Position numbers and translations under genes: made by a program. Below, one piece after another: positions 1 through 5,923 of a DNA stretch of 28,365 nt (position 1 is its first letter; each line of letters begins with the position of its first letter). The DNA comes from a virus. The notes below the pieces were generated by a model that saw nothing but the letters and a program-made list of their open reading frames with translations, was not told where the DNA came from and searched no databases. Location: the IMG/VR virus record IMGVR_UViG_3300025201_000001, positions 1 through 28,365 of that record. The stretch is one strand, 5' to 3'.

Positions 1-79
1 AAAATACAGCTTTGATAATTCGATGTTAGACACAAGCTGCACATAACGCTCATACATCGAATTATCAAAGCTGTATTTT
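1..79. repeat. Perfect 25-bp inverted repeat at window edge
   Basis: Bases 1-25 are the exact reverse complement of 55-79, with a 29-nt spacer (26-54). The repeat could extend past the window start. It lies inside the DUF3987 reading frame, which remains open through it. A perfect fold-back at a sequence end is typical of a library or assembly chimera, but a genuine palindrome or hairpin end cannot be excluded. Confidence 0.9.
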
Positions 80-1038
80 CGGTAATGGTCGCGACTACCT
101 AAGTTTGATTTTTCTGACAGCATCAAAAAACGCTCTGTTAAACCTCGACCACTGGCACCGGCCGCAAGCAATGTATCAATGGTGTCATCCTGGGCGATTA
201 CGCTAATTGATGCGCGAACCTCACCGGTGTAACCGTTACGACTTACCCGGTCAGATGCGTACCACTCACCATCCCAAGCCTTTAACAGAAGTTCAACGTT
301 AGACTTGTTTTGGCCGTCACCGTAAACGCTGCCAACAACCACGTTAACCGCTTCGGCTTCTGCAGATACGATGTTAAACATTCCATCGTTTTTATCTAAC
401 CCCGCATCAATTGCTTCAATGGTTGAGTTGGTTACTGCAGGAGACCATTTAGGTATTTCATTGAGTCGAATCACCTTCTGCTCGATTTGGTCTACTATTT
501 CCTCCTCATCGTATTTATCTTTACCTTTGCCAAGGCCATCAAGCTGTCTTTCTAGCCGTTTGACTTCACGCTCCAATTGTCCGCGCTCTTTCTCGTGAAC
601 TTCATTCAAAGACTTGTACGCTTTCAGTATCGGCGTGAATAATCGACGGTTAACTTCTGACTTGCCGGTACTTGGTGGTTGAGCGGTTATAACGTAAAGA
701 CAAACCGGCAGTTCTGAAAAGCCGTATTCAATGTTAAAAGATTTTGTCATCGCTGACGCGACACAACCAAGTCCGTGCAAAAATATTGTTGATGATGGGA
801 ATTGCAAATACCCCTCAATGCCTTTTGCCAACTCCGTCATTAAATCACCGCGCTGGCTAACACAAATATCGGGTGACTCTATCTTTTTGGCTTCGCTTGC
901 GTCTTTAGGATCAGGCCATAGCGAAGGCTTATTGATGTGAGCGCTACCAACATGAACAGCGGCAATGTGATTAGGCACGTTATTCGCTGCAGCATAGTCA
1001 AGCACATCATCCATTATCGGTGCGTTATGTTGGTACAT
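1..1038 (-). CDS. DUF3987-family phage replication-type protein (C terminus cut off)
   Basis: The reading frame stays open from ATG at 1038 down to the window edge (346 residues seen). A nucleotide-binding-like loop PPSTGKS lies near residue 120, followed by a charged coiled coil (about 150-190, KERGQLEREVKRLERQ) and the segment GRGLTERFLML near residue 315, a pattern I associate with DUF3987 proteins of phages and prophages. The family is linked to primase/helicase-like replication functions, but its activity is not settled. The loop is a degenerate Walker A, since Q replaces the usual G/A five residues before the glycine. The start has a CGGAG ribosome site and lies 2 nt after the stop of the upstream YdaS-like gene, so the two form one leftward operon. 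The last 25 codons overlap the terminal inverted repeat and may be unreliable. Confidence 0.75.
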   Translation of the reverse strand, partial: MYQHNAPIMDDVLDYAAANNVPNHIAAVHVGSAHINKPSLWPDPKDASEAKKIESPDICVSQRGDLMTELAKGIEGYLQFPSSTIFLHGLGCVASAMTKSFNIEYGFSELPVCLYVITAQPPSTGKSEVNRRLFTPILKAYKSLNEVHEKERGQLEREVKRLERQLDGLGKGKDKYDEEEIVDQIEQKVIRLNEIPKWSPAVTNSTIEAIDAGLDKNDGMFNIVSAEAEAVNVVVGSVYGDGQNKSNVELLLKAWDGEWYASDRVSRNGYTGEVRASISVIAQDDTIDTLLAAGASGRGLTERFLMLSEKSNLGSRDHYRKYSFDNSMYERYVQLVSNIELSKLYF

Positions 1039-1040
1039 GA

Positions 1041-1277
1041 TTAAACTCCGAACCATTCATTCACATCAGGGCGCATTTGCTCTTTTGTGATTACTCCTTT
1101 TACTTTCTCGTGATTCTCTAACTTGATTGCTGCAGTTGCACTTATGCGACCACGACGAAACCAGTGGTAAACAGTTTGACGGTTAACGTCACAAGCTGCA
1201 GCTATGTCTGACTTGTTAAAATCGAAACAACGCCAGATAACACCAAGCGCTTCTTTTTGTTTTTGCTCATTGCTCAT
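1041..1277 (-). CDS. YdaS/Cro-like helix-turn-helix regulator
   Basis: This 78-residue protein contains a helix-turn-helix: NKSDIAAACDVNRQTVYHWFRRGRIS at residues 20-45, then a helix (AAIKLE) and the ending EQMRPDV. That is the architecture of YdaS/Cro-type phage regulators, in which the tail after the last helix typically reads LRPD. It starts at ATG 1277 with an AGAGGA site 8 nt upstream. It is the first gene of the leftward operon and is followed 2 nt later by the DUF3987 gene. Two TATGGTTACA words lie just upstream (1291-1319), as expected for autoregulation. By position it is probably a repressor or Cro analogue controlling the divergent region. The family is clear from sequence; the role is inferred. 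Confidence 0.8.
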   Translation of the reverse strand: MSNEQKQKEALGVIWRCFDFNKSDIAAACDVNRQTVYHWFRRGRISATAAIKLENHEKVKGVITKEQMRPDVNEWFGV

Positions 1278-1290
1278 TGCTTTATTCCTC

Positions 1291-1319
1291 TATGGTTACA
1301 ATGTTTGCGTATGGTTACA
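1291..1319. promoter_or_regulatory. Paired operator-like words TATGGTTACA
   Basis: TATGGTTACA occurs at 1291-1300 and 1310-1319, exactly 19 bp apart, immediately upstream of the ribosome site of the YdaS-like gene. A third copy (TATGGTTAC) lies at 1740-1748, 40 bp upstream of the rightward -35 box. Spacing of nearly two helical turns and presence on both sides of the divergent region suggest binding sites for the phage regulator; protein binding is inferred. Confidence 0.55.
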
Positions 1320-1445
1320 TATAGTGCTAATAAATGCAATAAGGAATTTAAAGAAGCAAAAAAGGATAAAAAAGGATGTTAGTTGCCCGCTCTTTAGGCC
1401 ACGTATTTAAAGGGTTTCTATATAAAAAAAGGAAAAAAGGATAGG

Positions 1446-1469
1446 TTACTTACTTACTTACTTACTTAC
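1446..1469. repeat. (TTAC)6 tetranucleotide microsatellite
   Basis: There are six uninterrupted TTAC units (GTAA on the other strand) in the non-coding control region. The first unit is continuous with a GGTTAC operator-like word at 1444-1449. Tracts of this kind are prone to slippage in copy number. Confidence 0.9.
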
Positions 1470-1657
1470 TATATTTGTATTTATATGGGGTTAGTTATTT
1501 TTATAGGTGTATGGTGGTGGGGTATACCCCCTTGTCTGTTTTCCTTTTTTTGGCAAGAAATCCAGTAATGGCAAGGGCTGCAGCGTGGGCAAACAGTATC
1601 CTTTTTTCTTCCTTTTTGGTGTCTGATTTGCCATTTTGTATGCAAAATATGCTTACC

Positions 1658-1742
1658 CATTAAAGAAATTTATGAATAATATGGCTATTTATAAAGTTTA
1701 GTTATTGGTTGCCTTTTGTCGGTAGCATTAAAGAAATTTATG
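1658..1742 (+). repeat. 17-bp direct repeat CATTAAAGAAATTTATG
   Basis: Identical 17-mers occur at 1658-1674 and 1726-1742, 68 bp start to start, upstream of the rightward promoter. The second copy overlaps the third TATGGTTAC word (1740-1748). These may be regulator or replication-initiator sites; no function is proven. Confidence 0.8.
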
Positions 1743-1787
1743 GTTACGATAAGAATTTTTGATTAATAAATAAAACACAAATACTTG

Positions 1788-1815
1788 TTGACAACAAAGC
1801 GTGAAGTGCTATTAT
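1788..1815 (+). promoter_or_regulatory. Sigma-70-type rightward early promoter
   Basis: A perfect TTGACA (1788-1793) is followed by a 16-nt spacer and TATTAT (1810-1815, 5/6 to consensus). The first gene starts at 1862. The -35 box sits in the small palindrome TTGTT-GAC-AACAA, which resembles the arms of the palindromic operator at 14447-14468. Confidence 0.75.
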
Positions 1816-1861
1816 ATACACATACCAACGAGGCAACGAACAAAAACAACGGAGATTGATT

Positions 1862-2050
1862 ATGACTTTAGCGGCAGAGGTTTCAAAAAAAGCGCTAGCG
1901 GGAAAAGAATTCGAAATGATGGAGTTTTGTTTCGACAATGCATTTTCTATATCTATGCATAGCGATTTCCAGGTTGTTAGATTTGAAGACAACTCAGAAG
2001 TAAGAATATACATATCAGAGGATCACGAAATTGATATCATCGAGCAATAA
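1862..2050 (+). CDS. Small acidic early protein, unknown function
   Basis: This is a 62-residue protein with many acidic residues toward the C terminus (EDNSEVRIYISEDHEIDIIEQ). It starts at ATG 1862 because GGAG at 1851-1854 is 7 nt upstream; a TTG six bases earlier has no suitable site. It is the first gene after the strong early promoter and carries the GGAGATT leader shared by several small genes in this genome. I do not recognise a family. The next gene overlaps its 3' end by 20 nt, so the two are probably co-translated. Confidence 0.7.
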   Translation: MTLAAEVSKKALAGKEFEMMEFCFDNAFSISMHSDFQVVRFEDNSEVRIYISEDHEIDIIEQ

Positions 2051-2228
2051 TTTAATCCCCCTAAAAGCCCTACTAACCGAATACCCTAGCCAACTATCAT
2101 TTGCTAGGGCTTACGATATTCACCCGTACCAGCTTAGACGGTGGATAGATAACGACGCGCATTTGGATGATGAGGGTAATGTCTACATTCGCACTAAGGG
2201 GAAGTTGGTTAAGTCTGAGGCGGTATAG
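2031..2228 (+). CDS. Small helix-turn-helix protein, NinH-like
   Basis: This 65-residue protein has the arrangement LLTEYPSQLSFARAYDIHPYQLRRWID followed by a short strand region (GNVYIRTKGKLVK), which resembles lambdoid NinH-type single helix-turn-helix proteins. The start is TTG 2031, the only candidate with a ribosome site (AGAGGA at 2017-2022, 8 nt away). It overlaps the previous gene in another frame. A second protein with the same layout is encoded at 4254-4484. It probably binds DNA; the target and role are not visible. Confidence 0.65.
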   Translation: MISSSNNLIPLKALLTEYPSQLSFARAYDIHPYQLRRWIDNDAHLDDEGNVYIRTKGKLVKSEAV

Positions 2229-2257
2229 TTAACCAACAAAAAAGAGGAGGTCGAGAA

Positions 2258-3013
2258 GTGAAACCAAAAAAAGGCGACACGATAGTTTGCTGGTTTAGTT
2301 GCGGCGCAGCCAGTGCAATAGCGTTACAACAGACAATCGAAATGTACGGCGATATTTGCACCATCCGCGCAGTGAATAACCCAGTAGCTGAAGAGGACGA
2401 AGACAACCGACGCTTCATGCTTGATGTGGGCGAGTGGCTATGGATTGATATTGAAGAGGCCACAAACGACAAATGGCCTACCAATGCTTGTGTTGACGTG
2501 TGGGAAAAGAAGCGATTCATGTCTTCACCTTATGGCGCACCTTGCACGGCAGAGCTAAAGAAAGGCGCTAGGCAGCAATGGGAGCAGGAAAATAAATTCG
2601 ACTGGCTTGTTATGGGCTTCACATCGGAAGAAGCTCACAGAGCTGATAGGTTTCGTAAGTTCGAGCGTGAAAATCTATTAACACCGCTTATTGATAACAA
2701 CCTGGCTAAATCTGATTGTTTCATGATGCTAATGGATGCGGGCGTTTCTTTGCCAAGCATTTACCGTCGCGGCTACCCTAATGCGAACTGCATTGGCTGC
2801 GTTAAGTCATCAAGCCCTACGTATTGGAATCATGTGCGCAAAGAAGACCCAGAAGTATTTGAGCATCGCGCAAAGCAAAGCCGTGACATTGGGGCAAAGC
2901 TGGTCAAGTGGAAAGGTGAGCGCATATTCCTTGATGAGCTAGACCCCAAAGCTTACGGCGGCAAGATGAAGGACCTTAATTTTGAGTGTGGTATATTTTG
3001 CGAGGAAAGATAG
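2258..3013 (+). CDS. PAPS-reductase-like (PP-loop) protein
   Basis: This is a 251-residue protein. Near the N terminus DTIVCWFSCGAASA (8-21) is the ATP-pyrophosphatase PP-loop, with SCGAASA in the place of SGGxDS. A CIGCVKSSSPTYWNHVR segment (174-190) and other cysteines lie further on. Many phages carry such phosphoadenosine-phosphosulfate-reductase-like proteins. Relatives activate a substrate with ATP in sulfur transfer (sulfate assimilation, tRNA thiolation, DNA phosphorothioation), and the substrate of the phage forms is generally unknown. It starts at GTG 2258 with a very strong AAGAGGAGG site 7 nt upstream. No DndB, D or E partner is nearby, so a full phosphorothioation system is not present in this window. 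Confidence 0.8.
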   Translation: MKPKKGDTIVCWFSCGAASAIALQQTIEMYGDICTIRAVNNPVAEEDEDNRRFMLDVGEWLWIDIEEATNDKWPTNACVDVWEKKRFMSSPYGAPCTAELKKGARQQWEQENKFDWLVMGFTSEEAHRADRFRKFERENLLTPLIDNNLAKSDCFMMLMDAGVSLPSIYRRGYPNANCIGCVKSSSPTYWNHVRKEDPEVFEHRAKQSRDIGAKLVKWKGERIFLDELDPKAYGGKMKDLNFECGIFCEER

Positions 3014-3207
3014 TGAAAGAAATCAAAGCAACAGCGCCAACGCGAGAGGATTTGTACCAGGAGTATAAGAGGGTGCGTGAGGATAATGAGAGGCTTAGAG
3101 AAATAGCTAAGATAGCGTTCACTAAGGCAAGAATGTCAAGTGAGCACGAAAAGGCATGGATTGATTTAATGAGATTGGAGAACAAAACAAATGATTTATT
3201 GGAATGA
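3013..3207 (+). CDS. Small coiled-coil protein, unknown function
   Basis: This 64-residue, strongly charged helical protein contains the heptad-like segment YQEYKRVREDNERLREIAK. I chose GTG 3013, which shares its G with the TAG stop of the previous gene and has GAGGAAAG 4-5 nt upstream. The longer open frame from 2986 overlaps the enzyme gene without a ribosome site. It overlaps the next gene by 17 nt. It is probably translationally coupled to the PAPS-reductase-like gene; no family is recognised. Confidence 0.65.
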   Translation: MKEIKATAPTREDLYQEYKRVREDNERLREIAKIAFTKARMSSEHEKAWIDLMRLENKTNDLLE

Positions 3208-3742
3208 TAACGCAAAGGCGGCGGTTAGAGAATTCGCCGATTACATCGGACAGAGCGACAAGTGTGAGCGCTACCTGGAAGCATTCGTAACAAAGAAAAC
3301 CGTTGCGGATGCGGTGGAGTATTGCAAAGAGAATGGAAAAATATGCGGTTATTCATTCAGTCAGAATAAAATGCTGTCATTTTGCAAATCAAACGGCACT
3401 TATTGCTTTGTCAGTGAAAAGTCTAGCGCAGGGAGTGTTGAGACTGACGACTGGCAGCCAATCTGCACCCGCGAACAATTCGAAGCCTATGTTAAAGAGC
3501 AAGATGGCGAGAAGTGGACGCATAAGTATGTGAAAGATAATTGTTACATAAAGGTTTCAGAGCCAGACTTAGAGGGCTACATTGTTGTTTTAACTGAGAC
3601 AGATGGTTACATGACGTGCCAACCAGAAGATTTAATGCCAATAAAATCCATCAAGTCGACACTGACGAAAGCGGAGGCGTGGGATAAGGCTGTACTAGCC
3701 GGAAACGTGAGCCATATCACAGATAACTACGACATAACCTAA
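3191..3742 (+). CDS. Hypothetical early protein, 183 residues
   Basis: This is a soluble protein of 183 residues, starting at ATG 3191 with GGAG about 10 nt upstream. It is rich in Cys in the first half (ICGYSFSQ, FCKSNGTYCF, ICTRE), but the cysteines do not form an obvious zinc motif. A segment near residue 125-145 (PDLEGYIVVLTETDGYMTC) looks like an SH3-type small barrel. I recognise no family. It is the last gene of the first early sub-operon, because a hairpin and a repeated regulatory element follow its stop directly. Confidence 0.65.
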   Translation: MIYWNDNAKAAVREFADYIGQSDKCERYLEAFVTKKTVADAVEYCKENGKICGYSFSQNKMLSFCKSNGTYCFVSEKSSAGSVETDDWQPICTREQFEAYVKEQDGEKWTHKYVKDNCYIKVSEPDLEGYIVVLTETDGYMTCQPEDLMPIKSIKSTLTKAEAWDKAVLAGNVSHITDNYDIT

Positions 3743-3780
3743 CTGGTCTAATCTGTTAAGCGCATCTGTCGTGTTAAGGT
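3742..3780 (+). promoter_or_regulatory. Regulatory element copy A (degenerate) with promoter-like boxes
   Basis: ACTGGTCTAATCTGTT (3742-3757) matches the genome-wide element ACTGGTCAGAGTTGTT at 12 of 16 positions, with the outer parts conserved and the centre changed. A CTGTTA box (3753-3758), a 16-nt spacer and TAAGGT (3775-3780) follow; copy B at 4467 has the same TAAGGT. It starts in the stop codon of the preceding gene and precedes the 3809 gene. Confidence 0.5.
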
Positions 3781-3795
3781 GCGCTTAGTTTTTAA
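3757..3795 (+). terminator. Hairpin between early genes, possible weak terminator
   Basis: TAAGCGCA (3757-3764) pairs perfectly with TGCGCTTA (3780-3787) around a 15-nt loop and is followed by GTTTTTA. The T tract is short and the hairpin overlaps the promoter-like element copy A, so it may be an attenuator or an operator-linked structure instead. Confidence 0.45.
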
Positions 3796-3808
3796 AGGAG
3801 ATTGAATT

Positions 3809-4003
3809 GTGAAAATAGAAAGAGCGATGCACGACCCGAAGTATAAGTTTTTAATGATGGGTGATATACACATCCACTTCACGGACTTCGAGCCAGAAAG
3901 TACAGGTGTTAGGTTGATGAATGGTGATATTATTGCGGCTTTCTTGTATTTCGATAAAGCCACGGAATTTTACAAAGCATGGAGGGTTATGCAATGCAAA
4001 TAA
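3809..4003 (+). CDS. Small hypothetical early protein
   Basis: This is a 64-residue protein beginning at GTG 3809 with AAAGGAG 8 nt upstream, part of the recurrent GGAGATTGA leader. The sequence (HIHFTDFEPES, GDIIAAFLYFDKATEFYKAWRVM) suggests a small alpha/beta fold without membrane segments. It overlaps the next gene by 10 nt, which indicates coupled translation. No family is recognised. Confidence 0.65.
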   Translation: MKIERAMHDPKYKFLMMGDIHIHFTDFEPESTGVRLMNGDIIAAFLYFDKATEFYKAWRVMQCK

Positions 4004-4254
4004 ACGAACAAGAACTAGCCGAGTCGGTTGAGCGTCTGCGTGAGGGTGATGATAACGGGTTGCTGGTTAAGTATTACGATGTGATTGAGGCCATGGCCAC
4101 CGACAAAAAACAAATGGAAATAATTGTTGAAATGTTACTCGATGACTCAATCACGATAGCTAATGATGTGAATAACGATTTATTTACTTGCACGGCTAGG
4201 TCGCTACTCCACGAAGCATACAGAACAAAACTAGAGCATGATGCGGGTTTGTGA
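3994..4254 (+). CDS. Small helical hypothetical protein
   Basis: This is an acidic, mostly helical protein of 86 residues (ELAESVERLREGDDNG, KKQMEIIVEMLLDD). ATG 3994 is preferred to the in-frame ATG at 3979 because GGAGG at 3981-3985 lies 8 nt before it and would be inside the longer form. Its stop TGA overlaps the ATG of the NinH-like gene (TGATG), so both are translated together. The function is unknown. Confidence 0.65.
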   Translation: MQINEQELAESVERLREGDDNGLLVKYYDVIEAMATDKKQMEIIVEMLLDDSITIANDVNNDLFTCTARSLLHEAYRTKLEHDAGL

Positions 4255-4484
4255 TGTTCGGACAACCATTAACAAGCCCAGCGCCACAAAAAGCAACTTA
4301 CAGTATAAGTGAGTTGCTACCAAAATTCGGAAATGACAAAAGCGCCATGGCTAAAGCGTTAAACGTCCATAGAATTACGATACGTAAACACGCTCAGCTA
4401 GGCAACTCAAGCCATGTTATTTTAAAGAATGGCGATAAGTACGAGTTGTACGTTAAAACGCGACTAACTGGCCAGAGTTGTTAA
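4254..4484 (+). CDS. NinH-like helix-turn-helix protein
   Basis: This is a 76-residue protein. ISELLPKFGNDKSAMAKALN followed by VHRITIRKHAQLG forms a single helix-turn-helix, and VILKNGDKYELYV follows as a strand pair. This order (LL..YGN, AxxLxxxRxTVRK, short beta tail) is that of phage NinH proteins from the nin region of lambdoid phages, whose exact role is poorly known. The start is ATG 4254, overlapping the previous stop. Its last codons (T-G-Q-S-C-stop) coincide with a copy of the 16-bp regulatory element, so coding and regulatory constraints overlap there. Confidence 0.65.
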   Translation: MFGQPLTSPAPQKATYSISELLPKFGNDKSAMAKALNVHRITIRKHAQLGNSSHVILKNGDKYELYVKTRLTGQSC

Positions 4485-4506
4485 GTGACGGTTTAGGGTG
4501 TAAGGT
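4467..4506 (+). promoter_or_regulatory. Regulatory element copy B with promoter-like boxes
   Basis: ACTGGCCAGAGTTGTT (4467-4482) matches the element in 15 of 16 positions. TTGTTA (4478-4483), a 17-nt spacer and TAAGGT (4501-4506) follow. The flank GTTTAGGGTGTAAGGTTT closely resembles GTTTATGGTGTAGGTTT, found at the same distance from copy C on the minus strand (about 14419-14438). It would drive the structured leader and the 4818 gene. Confidence 0.55.
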
Positions 4507-4817
4507 TTAGATTCAAGCAGAGATTAGCGGCTAACAGCCTGTCGCAACGATATCGAAAAGGCTGGTTTGAGAGGGCGAGAAAATGTGAAGGGTCACGGCG
4601 TAAGCTATACAGTCGATTAGGATAGCACAGAGGTTTTAAATATATTTGAGATTTCGATTGGCTACCGTAAGTAGCCACCCTAGAAATAGGGTGTTTTGGG
4701 AATGGCTACAAGGGATGTAACGCAAGAAGCGCCCGAAAGCATAGCAAATAGGGTAATGGGCTTGGTCAGTGTGATATCGGCTAGCCATTCACCAAAGCGA
4801 ACAAAGGAGATTGAGAA
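4485..4817 (+). other. 333-nt stretch with RNA-like structure; candidate leader RNA
   Basis: No large gene is present. Visible pairings: CAGCC 4535-4539 with GGCTG 4560-4564; TGGCTAC 4659-4665 with GTAGCCA 4671-4677 (5-nt loop); ACCCTA 4677-4682 with TAGGGT 4687-4692 closing a GAAA tetraloop; and GAATGGCTA 4700-4708 with TAGCCATTC 4782-4790 (9 bp). GGCTAC occurs at both 4660 and 4704, so GTAGCC at 4671 could pair with either, giving two exclusive folds. The right part also encodes a 39-residue open frame (4702-4821). It could be a regulated 5' leader of the 4818 gene or a small RNA; I match it to no known RNA family. Confidence 0.45.
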
Positions 4818-4821
4818 ATGA
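4702..4821 (+). CDS. Possible 39-residue leader peptide
   Basis: ATG 4702 opens a 39-residue frame (beginning MATRDVTQEAPESIANRV) whose TGA overlaps the ATG of the next gene as ATGA, a usual sign of coupled translation. The ribosome site is weak (AGGG about 10 nt upstream) and the ATG lies inside the 9-bp stem 4700-4708/4782-4790, so translation would need opening of the hairpin. It may be a real mini-gene or a chance frame in a structured RNA. Confidence 0.3.
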   Translation: MATRDVTQEAPESIANRVMGLVSVISASHSPKRTKEIEK

Positions 4822-5186
4822 GTAAATATTTAAAGTGGTATGACTCTTATTTAGATCATACGCCAACTGAAGATTTAGCTAAAAATGAGCTAGAATCAGC
4901 ACATCGAAAGATAAAACAATTAACCGAATCGCTAGCAAAGGCTAATGAGCGCGTGAGGGGGTTGGAAGATAAACACTTGAACCTAGTTCTTTGGCATAAC
5001 TTAGACCCGCAACAAGCAAAACTTTATAGTGACAGATACGCAAACAAATTAGCCATAGAGAAGAAGATTGAAGTGCTAGACGAAGTTGAGTCTGTTTATA
5101 TACAAGCCGCAGAAACATCAGAACCTATATCGTTTAGAGAGGCTTTCGATACAGTAGAAGAACAACTACGCAAGGAGCAAGAGTGA
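4818..5186 (+). CDS. Coiled-coil protein, unknown function
   Basis: This 122-residue protein has a long charged helix at about residues 18-50 (ELESAHRKIKQLTESL, AKANERVRGLEDKH) typical of a coiled coil, and a C-terminal helix ending VEEQLRKEQE. It starts at ATG 4818 with AAAGGAG 8 nt upstream in the GGAGATTGA context. It resembles the downstream gene in having a KANERVRGLE / KASERIRELE helix and a near-identical 3' end at the DNA level, suggesting old duplication. The next gene overlaps its stop. Confidence 0.65.
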   Translation: MSKYLKWYDSYLDHTPTEDLAKNELESAHRKIKQLTESLAKANERVRGLEDKHLNLVLWHNLDPQQAKLYSDRYANKLAIEKKIEVLDEVESVYIQAAETSEPISFREAFDTVEEQLRKEQE

Positions 5187-5572
5187 TGTTAAAACCAGAG
5201 TCGCTTAAAGCCAAACCAGCAGATAACTACGAAGATTTAAAGCTTCAATTTTTCGCACTTAAAAAAATCTGTGAATCAAAGATAGAACAATGCTCTATTT
5301 ACTCACGCAAGCTGGCAGAATACGACCGTGAAACTGTAATTTCTAGAAATGAAGCGCTAGAGAGCGAACGCGAAATGGATGCGCAACTAACTGAGGAGCT
5401 AGAAAAAGCCAGCGAGCGTATAAGGGAGCTAGAATCGCCTAGAAAGCGTAATCTAGAGTTAATAAAGGCTTTATTCTACGCACCAAGTTCACCAGTAACA
5501 CCAGATAAAGCCAAAGAGATAGAGGACTGGTTTATCAAATTTGAACAACTACGCAATGAGCAAGATAATGTT
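5160..5572 (+). repeat. Repeated gene-junction sequence (5160-5183 and 5543-5566)
   Basis: The word GAACAACTACGCAA, then G or T, then GAGCAAGA, occurs at 5160 and again at 5543, each time spanning the last codons of one gene and the start of the next (GTGATGTT versus TAATGTT). The repeat supplies the ribosome-site region of both downstream genes, and one copy was probably duplicated with its coiled-coil gene. Confidence 0.75.
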
Positions 5573-5575
5573 TAA
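5186..5575 (+). CDS. Coiled-coil protein, related to the preceding gene
   Basis: This is a 129-residue protein dominated by helices; EREMDAQLTEELEKASERIRELE (about residues 55-77) is a clear coiled coil. ATG 5186 overlaps the previous TGA and has AAGGAG 8 nt upstream; a GTG three bases earlier is an alternative. The C terminus (WFIKFEQLRNEQDNV) parallels that of the previous protein. A role as an oligomeric early protein is plausible but unproven. Confidence 0.65.
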   Translation: MLKPESLKAKPADNYEDLKLQFFALKKICESKIEQCSIYSRKLAEYDRETVISRNEALESEREMDAQLTEELEKASERIRELESPRKRNLELIKALFYAPSSPVTPDKAKEIEDWFIKFEQLRNEQDNV

Positions 5576-5708
5576 CATAACACCCTTCATTCAAAACTTA
5601 TCAATTGCGATATTCATGCAAGTGTCTTGTATTACGCTGTTCTTTGCTGCTGCGTTAGCTTTTGAGTGGTGCGTGCGTAAGATTCATGGAGTAAAGAAAA
5701 GATGCTAG
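5568..5708 (+). CDS. Single-pass small membrane protein (46 residues)
   Basis: The frame encodes 46 residues with one hydrophobic segment (about residues 11-33: LSIAIFMQVSCITLFFAAAL) followed by a basic tail (VRKIHGVKKRC), predicting an N-out/C-in membrane protein. ATG 5568 lies in the repeated junction sequence, so the gene is translated from the same kind of signal as 5186, and it overlaps the gene before by 8 nt and the one after by 7 nt. It could be a superinfection or host-envelope factor; it is too far from the lysis genes to call a holin. Confidence 0.6.
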   Translation: MFNITPFIQNLSIAIFMQVSCITLFFAAALAFEWCVRKIHGVKKRC

Positions 5709-5884
5709 CCCCTCAATTCGCATACATGAACCAAGGCAGAAAGCATTACAAAGTGTTTAAATCTGCCACGACAACGCACGAAGCTATAAACGCATTCGCG
5801 CAACACATGAAGCAAGCGCACAACATTGATGCATTAAACACTAAGTGCGCGTTTGACATAAAGTATGTGCCGTGTAATGATTGA
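5702..5884 (+). CDS. Small hypothetical protein, last early gene
   Basis: This is a 60-residue protein (KHYKVFKSATTTHEAINAF, HNIDALNTKCAFDIKYVPCND) with an apparent alpha/beta pattern and no membrane segment. ATG 5702 overlaps the previous gene; GGAG lies about 10 nt upstream. It is followed by a strong terminator at 5924, which marks the end of the rightward early operon. No family is recognised. Confidence 0.6.
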   Translation: MLAPQFAYMNQGRKHYKVFKSATTTHEAINAFAQHMKQAHNIDALNTKCAFDIKYVPCND

Positions 5885-5923
5885 CCCGTGACCAATCATC
5901 ACACTTTCACAATCTCCCATTTT

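Larger units (their letters stand above)
1278..1861. promoter_or_regulatory. Divergent control region between leftward and rightward early operons
   Basis: This 584-nt stretch has no convincing gene; the open frames in it lack ribosome sites. It holds repeated GGTTAC words (1291, 1310, around 1444, 1740), a TTAC microsatellite (1446-1469), two A-rich AAAAAAGGAT tracts (1357-1380, 1433-1442), a 12-bp palindrome GGGGTATACCCC at 1519-1530, an inverted repeat ATTTTG-TATG-CAAAAT at 1633-1648, a 17-bp direct repeat (1658 and 1726), and the rightward promoter at 1788-1815. The density of repeats suits a repressor/operator switch region. Confidence 0.7.

Noticed and set aside
1475-1663. 62-residue hydrophobic open frame in the control region
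   Set aside because: It has only a TTG start without Shine-Dalgarno sequence and overlaps palindromes and repeats of the operator region.
1446-1742. CRISPR-like array
   Set aside because: Only a 4-nt microsatellite and a pair of 17-bp repeats; no regular repeat-spacer pattern.
4493-4678. 61-residue open frame on the minus strand
   Set aside because: It lies opposite the structured leader, has no ribosome site and an unnatural composition; the region is better explained by RNA structure.
2258-5884. Phosphorothioation (Dnd-type) system
   Set aside because: Only the PP-loop enzyme is found; no DndB, DndD, DndE or cysteine desulfurase partner lies in the early region.
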